Positions 7,066-10,844 of a DNA stretch of 10,844 nt are shown piece after piece. The DNA comes from Kiritimatiellia bacterium. GTDB lineage: Bacteria > Verrucomicrobiota > Kiritimatiellia > UBA8416 > JABMPJ01. The stretch is from positions 1-10,844 of the forward strand of contig JAOZSS010000071.1 of the NCBI GenBank assembly GCA_029939545.1, written 5' to 3'. The notes under the pieces were generated by a model that made no database searches, had not been told where the DNA came from, and worked only from the letters and a program-made list of their open reading frames with translations. Made by a program: the position numbers and the translations under genes. Positions within the stretch are counted from its first letter, which is position 1, and each line of letters begins with the position of its first letter.

Positions 7066-7908
7066 CTAATTTGCCGCCTTGCTGAGGACGGCCTCGCTGA
7101 TGGACCGCCCGTCCATAAGGATAGGGGCATTCCGCGGACGCCAGGCCCTGCGTTTGGCGGAGGCCACCAGGAAGTGGCCACGAGTGAAAAAGAGAAGCAA
7201 GTCGAGCTGACTCGCCAGCCAGTAGAAGGGCGACACCACGAGGTAAACACGCCGAATGCTTCGCTCCGCCTCCGGCAGGTCACGGGAAATGCCATCGAGT
7301 ATGAACGTGGCGATGCAGTCGACCAGTTCCACGAAGAAACGTGAGTAGGAACGCATGCTGTACACGTCGAAGCCGTGCTTCAAAATGCTGAAGAGCTGGG
7401 ATTCGGTATAGGCGGCATAGACGAGACCCGGACTCTCCCGGATAACGCCCAGCAAAGAACGCAGCCCGCGAACCAGGCTGAGCGACTTGTCATGATGTAC
7501 GTTGACGATCAGGCGCCCATCCGGCTTCAGGATGCGGTGACATTCTTCGATGAAAGCCTCGTCAGCGTGGAAGCCTTCCAATCCATCGAATACGACCACC
7601 AGGTCAAAGCTCTTGCGCTTGAAGGGCATGGTGCGGTCGGTCAGCCGATGCACGTTCTCCTCAACCGCAGTAGTGAGGGAGGCCTCCGCCTCTTCCGTCA
7701 GTACGGCACTGTGCCACCGTCCGCCCTGTTTCCGGAGAAAGGCGCTCAACGCGCCGTTGGGCGATCCGATGTCCAAGCAGGTCAGGGCACCGGTCTGCCC
7801 GGCGACCTTAATCGTCTCGTGCAGACGCATGCGCAGCGCCACTGAGTGCCGGAATTGAAAAATTCCAGTATCCATGCCTTTGTTCACAGTCAGATCCTCT
7901 CGCATCAT
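7066..7908 (-). CDS. Class I SAM-dependent methyltransferase with hydrophobic C-terminal region
   Basis: The 280-residue protein has the core of a Rossmann-fold methyltransferase: motif I CLDIGSPNGALSAFLRK (44-60), the acidic loop-strand FDLVVVFDGLEGF (101-113), and ILKPDGRLIVNV (126-137) as the post-motif strand. Motif I reads GSPNG where GCGTG is usual, but the layout LDIG..NG with a following LRK.GG.W is seen in some methyltransferases near cell-surface glycan genes. After the core come two hydrophobic stretches (about 191-206 and 221-241), suggesting membrane association and possibly a lipid or lipid-linked substrate; this is inference. The first ATG (7908) follows GGAG by 9 bases and a strong promoter by 17 bases. 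A GTG at 7887 (residue 8) with AGAGGA upstream is an equally good start. Substrate unknown. Confidence 0.8.
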   Translation of the reverse strand: MMREDLTVNKGMDTGIFQFRHSVALRMRLHETIKVAGQTGALTCLDIGSPNGALSAFLRKQGGRWHSAVLTEEAEASLTTAVEENVHRLTDRTMPFKRKSFDLVVVFDGLEGFHADEAFIEECHRILKPDGRLIVNVHHDKSLSLVRGLRSLLGVIRESPGLVYAAYTESQLFSILKHGFDVYSMRSYSRFFVELVDCIATFILDGISRDLPEAERSIRRVYLVVSPFYWLASQLDLLLFFTRGHFLVASAKRRAWRPRNAPILMDGRSISEAVLSKAAN

Positions 7909-7931
7909 CTATCCAGACTCCATGGACTGAG

Positions 7932-7959
7932 ATTATAGCAATCCGTTTCGGGGGGTCAA
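7932..7959 (-). promoter_or_regulatory. Strong sigma70-type promoter of the methyltransferase gene
   Basis: On the minus strand, TTGACC (7959-7954), a 16-base spacer and a perfect TATAAT (7937-7932), with TGC just before it as an extended -10. The expected start is near 7925. The short leader holds a 4-codon frame (ATGGAGTCTGGATAG, 7923-7909) that ends right against the gene's ATGATG start. The -35 lies in a 12-base word that nearly repeats at 7997-8008. Confidence 0.78.
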
Positions 7960-7989
7960 GCGTGCGGAGATGGAGGAAAGAGCCGGAAA

Positions 7990-8096
7990 GCGAAGCGGGG
8001 GTCACGCGGACGCAAGGGTAAGCTGTATCGCATCCAAGATGTCGGCACTGTCGCGAGCGACGACATATCGGTTTACGTCGCGTGACCCCGCCTCGC
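7990..8096. repeat. Long inverted repeat spanning the stop codon of the double-receiver regulator gene
   Basis: Arm one (7990-8008) and arm two (8079-8096) are inverted copies of CGCGTGACCCC(C)GCYTCGC. In the minus-strand transcript they can form an 18-pair stem with one G-U pair and one bulged C around a 70-base loop. The TGA stop (8004-8002) is inside the stem, so the last codons of the regulator gene are in the structure. No T-run follows. It may end or protect the transcript. A third related word, GGGGGTCAAGCG (7951-7962), holds the -35 of the methyltransferase promoter. Confidence 0.65.
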
Positions 8097-8790
8097 TCAC
8101 CGACGCGACAGGGTCGCCAATTCCTACAGTATTGTAGACAACGATCGGGGTGGCCGCCGTGGTCGGCATCGCACGCAGCAGCGAAGCCACAGGCCCCCCG
8201 TTGAGACCGGTCAGGTAGTGCTTGAGCACCACGACATCCGGCTTCTCGGTCGGTGCGGTTTCCAGCACGGCGGGTCCGGATTCTGCCGTCGTCACGCTGT
8301 GGCCCTGGCGGGTCAGCGCGCGGAACAACGTTTCGGCCATTTCCGGATCATCCTCACCCAGCAGAACGTGGCGCGAGTCGCCCTTTTCTTCCGTCTTAGC
8401 GGCAGAAGCCGACTCCGCAAGAATCGTCCTAATCTTTTCCAGAAGGAACTCCTTGCTGCACGGTTTGGAGATAAAGCCGGCCACCTTGACCCCGTCGAAG
8501 AAACTGCGCAGATTCGAGCGGGCGGTCAGAATAAGGATGGGAGGAGGCGGATCCTTGCTGGCCTGAACTCGCTGCAGGAAGCCCATCCCTCCGATCCCAG
8601 GCATGCTGATATCCAGTATCACCATATTAGGAGTGCGCTGCTGTAGCCTGCGCAATGCCTGCTCACCGCTACGGGCCAGCTCGACCTGGTAGCCGTGAAA
8701 TTCGAGGAAGTCCTTCACCGTCACGCGGAGGTGGGCCTCGTCATCCACAAAGAGAATTAGTGGCTCTTTAGTTTGCACGACTTCGCTCAT
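8002..8790 (-). CDS. Double-receiver response regulator with a degenerate second receiver
   Basis: The 262-residue protein has two receiver domains and no DNA-binding or enzymatic output. Receiver one (about 11-125) is intact: D16-D17, phosphate acceptor D60 in VILDISMPG, T89 in ILTAR and K109 in SKP. A short linker (126-138) leads to receiver two (about 141-258), which has the acidic cluster E146-D147-D148. It carries K190 where the acceptor aspartate should be (VVVLKHYLTG), N220-T221 near the switch threonine, and Ala/Arg (VVAR, 243-246) in place of the lysine. Receiver two is therefore a pseudo-receiver that should not be phosphorylated in the usual way. The gene starts inside the end of a small membrane protein gene (4-base ATGA overlap), so the two are translated together. 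Signalling by protein contact is the natural inference; the partner is unknown. Confidence 0.88.
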   Translation of the reverse strand: MSEVVQTKEPLILFVDDEAHLRVTVKDFLEFHGYQVELARSGEQALRRLQQRTPNMVILDISMPGIGGMGFLQRVQASKDPPPPILILTARSNLRSFFDGVKVAGFISKPCSKEFLLEKIRTILAESASAAKTEEKGDSRHVLLGEDDPEMAETLFRALTRQGHSVTTAESGPAVLETAPTEKPDVVVLKHYLTGLNGGPVASLLRAMPTTAATPIVVYNTVGIGDPVASVSEAGSRDVNRYVVARDSADILDAIQLTLASA

Positions 8791-9002
8791 CGTCCATCTA
8801 CGGCGGTGGAGTCCGTATTCCCCGTTGCTTCGAGCCCAAGCATGGCCTCGTAGACATCGTCCACCCCGCCCTCACGATCAGGTCTCACTCCGCGTACAAT
8901 AAACAGGAGCGCGGCAAGTGCCAGCAGTACAACGCTAAACCATACGCCCCCGGTTCCAGGCAACTCGGGCGCCTTGGCCCTTACATAAGTATTGTCAATC
9001 AT
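8787..9002 (-). CDS. Small one-span membrane protein of unknown function
   Basis: This 71-residue protein has a short polar N-terminus, one hydrophobic span (about 21-36, VWFSVVLLALAALLFIV), a basic flank (RGVRPDR) and an acidic, polar C-terminal tail of about 30 residues. By the positive-inside rule the tail should face the cytoplasm. Just before the span is ELPGTGG, which matches the LPXTG letter pattern but sits near the N-terminus, unlike sortase substrates. The start at 9002 is preceded by GGGAGGAAT and GGGG, and the end overlaps the double-receiver gene by 4 bases. That overlap is the best evidence that it is real, and hints that it may tether or sense for that regulator. No family recognised. 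Confidence 0.65.
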   Translation of the reverse strand: MIDNTYVRAKAPELPGTGGVWFSVVLLALAALLFIVRGVRPDREGGVDDVYEAMLGLEATGNTDSTAVDGR

Positions 9003-9241
9003 CAGCCCCTATTCCTCCCGTTGATGAAAGTCTACCCCAAGCTGGCGCATACCCCTATACGGGAAAAGGCTGAATCTCACTACGGGAAATTCCCTATGTC
9101 ATTCTTTCAGGCATTGATCAATTGCTTAGGAGTTTTAACTTGTCAACTGTGGGGTCTGAGCTCTAGTCTTAATGCCATCGGGACGGCATGAGAGCATGGG
9201 TAAGCGCGCAAGTGCCTCGATACAGAAGGAGAACAGAAGAG
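9003..9241. promoter_or_regulatory. Divergent control region with repeated TACGGGAAA words and inverted repeats
   Basis: This gene-free 239-base stretch separates two divergent regulator units. TACGGGAAA occurs at 9058-9066 and 9081-9089, 23 bases apart (about two helical turns). The first copy is part of CCCcTATAcGGG (9052-9063), the second of GGGAAATTCCC (9084-9094), both inverted repeats. CCCTAT also occurs at 9007-9012, 9053-9058 and 9092-9097. ATTGATCAAT (9113-9122) is a perfect 10-bp palindrome. A perfect TTGACA lies on the minus strand (9146-9141), but no matching -10 is seen at 16-18 bases. These look like binding sites for a dimeric regulator, perhaps the NarL-type protein encoded next door; that is inference. 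Confidence 0.5.
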
Positions 9242-9904
9242 ATGGCAAAAGAATCAGTTGCGCGTATCCTGCTGGTGGACGATCACCCAGTCGTCCGCAA
9301 GGGCTTGGCAGCGGTTATCGACGAGCAGCCCGACTTGAAGGTCTGCGCCCAGGCGGGGTCCCATGACGAGGCAATGGCCGCATTGAAGGAGCACACCGTG
9401 GATGTTGCACTGGTGGACCTGCGCCTTGAAGAGGGCAGCGGACTAAGCCTGATCGGAGACATGTGCGCCACCAATCCCGAAGTTGCCGCTCTCGTTTTCT
9501 CTATGCATGACGACAAGCAGTACACCGAGCGTGCCATCCGCGCGGGTGCCAAGGGATACGTCATGAAGCAGGAGCCCACGGCCACGCTGCTCAAGGCCAT
9601 CCGACGCGTACGCGATGGGGAAATCTACGTACGCCCTGATCTCGCGCCACAGATCATGGGCCGCATATTCTCTGACGGCGGGGAACGTCAACTCTCCGAA
9701 CTGGACTGCCTGAGCGACCGCGAGATCGAGGTGCTTCAGCTCATGGCCGAGGGCATGAACCGCAGGGAGATTGCCACGGAGATGGGCCTCAGCGTCAAGA
9801 CGATCGAAAGCTACCGTGAGAACATGAAGAAGAAACTCGACCTGCGCGACACCGTGCAGTTGGCCCAGTACGCCGTGCGTGCCATGCGTGCATCGAACGT
9901 TTGA
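9242..9904 (+). CDS. NarL/FixJ-family response regulator (receiver plus LuxR-type HTH)
   Basis: This 220-residue response regulator has a complete receiver: D13-D14 in LVDDHPVVRKG, phosphate acceptor D59 in VALVDLRLEEGSG, S87 in VFSMHDD (serine for the switch threonine, common in NarL types), and K109 in GYVMKQEP. A linker leads to a LuxR-type HTH (about 155-210): LSDREIEVLQLMAEGMNRREIA and then SVKTIESYRENMKKKL as the recognition helix. I chose the ATG at 9242 because AAGGAG lies 10 bases before it and the receiver strand starts at residue 7. The open frame extends up to an ATG at 9188, which would add 18 basic residues. It sits downstream of a control region with repeated words, which may be its own binding sites. 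No kinase is nearby. An unknown membrane protein gene follows after 89 bases. Confidence 0.92.
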   Translation: MAKESVARILLVDDHPVVRKGLAAVIDEQPDLKVCAQAGSHDEAMAALKEHTVDVALVDLRLEEGSGLSLIGDMCATNPEVAALVFSMHDDKQYTERAIRAGAKGYVMKQEPTATLLKAIRRVRDGEIYVRPDLAPQIMGRIFSDGGERQLSELDCLSDREIEVLQLMAEGMNRREIATEMGLSVKTIESYRENMKKKLDLRDTVQLAQYAVRAMRASNV

Positions 9905-9993
9905 GCAGTCGGCTCCAATCCCCTGTTGCCGGTATGGCTGTTTCGTGGTATCACAACCCTGCACAATTCACCCATTGACGAGGACTGTCGACC

Positions 9994-10827
9994 ATGCCGG
10001 AACCAGAGCAGGAACGCCCCTCCCCACCACGCCGAGAGCTGAGGATCAAGCGACCCATGAGCCTGGGCGCTCCGCCGCAGTCAGTTCAGATTCCGGTCGA
10101 GCAGGGCCTTCCACCGCAACGCGGCCCATCTTTGCTGCACAAACTGCTGTGGGTGATCCTGGCTGGCTGGCTGCTCTGCCTGGCCTTCATGCTTCTCGAT
10201 CCCCTGCCCTTCCTGTTCCCGGACGAAGACAGTGCCGGTAGCTGGTGGCGTTGGGGAGAGGCGTCCACAAGCGCTACTCCCGAAGACGACGTTACTGCAC
10301 CCGATAAGCCCGAGCTGACTGCGCTCAAGCAGAAGGTAGCCACTGCGATCGTGAACGATGACCTGAACAGGGCCATGATGCTCATCCGGCAGCAGCGCCA
10401 GTCCCCCGAGATCTATCCCTACCAGGATGAGTTGATGGAGCTTGGAAAAGCGCTCACTGCGCTGAAGCATGTCAACACAACCGTGGCCGATATTCTGCGT
10501 GCGCATATCGACGAAGAGGTCGTCATTCGCGTCAAGAACCGCTCGTTGAAGATCATCCCACGCGCCAGTGCCGGGGACAGGATCAACGCGCTAGTCGTTG
10601 CCTCCCGGGCCGACCAGCCTCGCTGCTCGGCGACATTCAAGATCACGGATCTTGCACCCCTCGAACGGTCCCGCCTGATAGGCAAAGCCGATACCCCGCT
10701 CAAGTGCTTAATGAAGCTCCATCTCCACCTTGAGGCTGGCGACCGCGATGCCGCGCGCGCCTTTGCGCCAAGCTGTGGCATCCTCGCCGACGCGCTGCAA
10801 GAACAGTTCAGGTCTCCCTCGCCATGA
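9994..10827 (+). CDS. Single-span membrane protein of unknown function
   Basis: I do not recognise this 277-residue protein. It has a proline-rich, basic N-terminus (about 1-46, presumably cytoplasmic and unstructured) and one membrane span (about 51-70, LLWVILAGWLLCLAFMLL). A Trp/acidic/Ser-rich linker follows (about 76-106), then a soluble region on the outer side of the membrane. That region begins with helices (about 107-160), goes on to a short beta-like part (EEVVIRVKNRSLKIIPR, 174-190) and ends in more helices. Its cysteines (C211, C238, C261) are on the presumed periplasmic side and could form a disulfide. GAGG lies about 10 bases before the ATG. The stop overlaps the next ATG by 4 bases, so it heads an operon. 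Control by the NarL-type regulator upstream is possible by position only. Confidence 0.75.
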   Translation: MPEPEQERPSPPRRELRIKRPMSLGAPPQSVQIPVEQGLPPQRGPSLLHKLLWVILAGWLLCLAFMLLDPLPFLFPDEDSAGSWWRWGEASTSATPEDDVTAPDKPELTALKQKVATAIVNDDLNRAMMLIRQQRQSPEIYPYQDELMELGKALTALKHVNTTVADILRAHIDEEVVIRVKNRSLKIIPRASAGDRINALVVASRADQPRCSATFKITDLAPLERSRLIGKADTPLKCLMKLHLHLEAGDRDAARAFAPSCGILADALQEQFRSPSP

Positions 10828-10844
10828 ACATCAGGGATGCAACC
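10824..10844 (+). CDS. Start of a further gene, cut by the window edge
   Basis: An ATG at 10824 overlaps the preceding stop as ATGA and opens a frame of seven codons (MNIRDAT) to the edge. The only support is this overlap, the same arrangement used repeatedly in the window (plsY/gpsA, rnpA/yidD, small protein/regulator). Nothing can be said about the product. Confidence 0.4.

Noticed and set aside
9113..9122. ATTGATCAAT as an FNR-type site.
   Set aside because: FNR and CRP sites have a 4-6-base gap between the TTGAT and ATCAA half-sites; here the halves are fused, so I list it only as a palindrome.

Overview
The window looks like chromosomal core-plus-regulatory DNA from a GC-rich, diderm bacterium. 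The Gram-negative outline comes from a 600-residue YidC with a large periplasmic domain, IspA-type prenyl synthase, LemA and the acyl-phosphate phospholipid enzyme PlsY. The mix (FixJ/NarL regulators, tight overlapping genes, a methyltransferase of the LDIG..NG type) reminds me of the PVC superphylum (Kiritimatiellota/Verrucomicrobiota), but that placement is an inference without any database search. No tRNA, rRNA, CRISPR array, insertion sequence or phage gene was seen.

Layout. Positions 1-418 (minus) hold the start of lemA, cut by the window edge, preceded by a 69-residue two-span membrane protein. A divergent region (419-586) leads to a plus-strand block: a FixJ-type response regulator (587-1228), a farnesyl/geranyl diphosphate synthase-like gene (1253-2110), a GcvH-like gene without the lipoyl lysine (2208-2609), plsY (2602-3249) and gpsA (3246-4247). 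The last three overlap by 4-8 bases. GpsA makes glycerol-3-phosphate and PlsY acylates it, so this is a phospholipid-initiation pair carrying an odd GcvH-like partner.

The plus block meets a minus-strand block at a tight convergent junction (4248-4316) holding a hairpin and a perfect 8-base tandem repeat. The minus block is the classic rpmH-rnpA-yidD-yidC cluster (6984 down to 4309): ribosomal protein L34, RNase P protein, and the YidD/YidC membrane-insertion proteins. rpmH has a clear sigma70-type promoter. Upstream on the same strand come a SAM methyltransferase with its own very good promoter, then a two-gene unit encoding a one-span small membrane protein and a double-receiver response regulator whose second receiver has lost its active site.

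A 239-base divergent region (9003-9241) with repeated TACGGGAAA words and two inverted repeats separates that unit from a NarL-type regulator (9242-9904). A membrane protein of unknown function follows (9994-10827), with the start of another gene overlapping its stop. Three response regulators but no histidine kinase lie in the window. The points I find most worth following are the lipoyl-less GcvH-like protein inside the phospholipid operon, the prenyl synthase missing its second lysine-bearing substrate loop, the pseudo-receiver protein, and an 18-bp inverted repeat over that regulator's stop codon.
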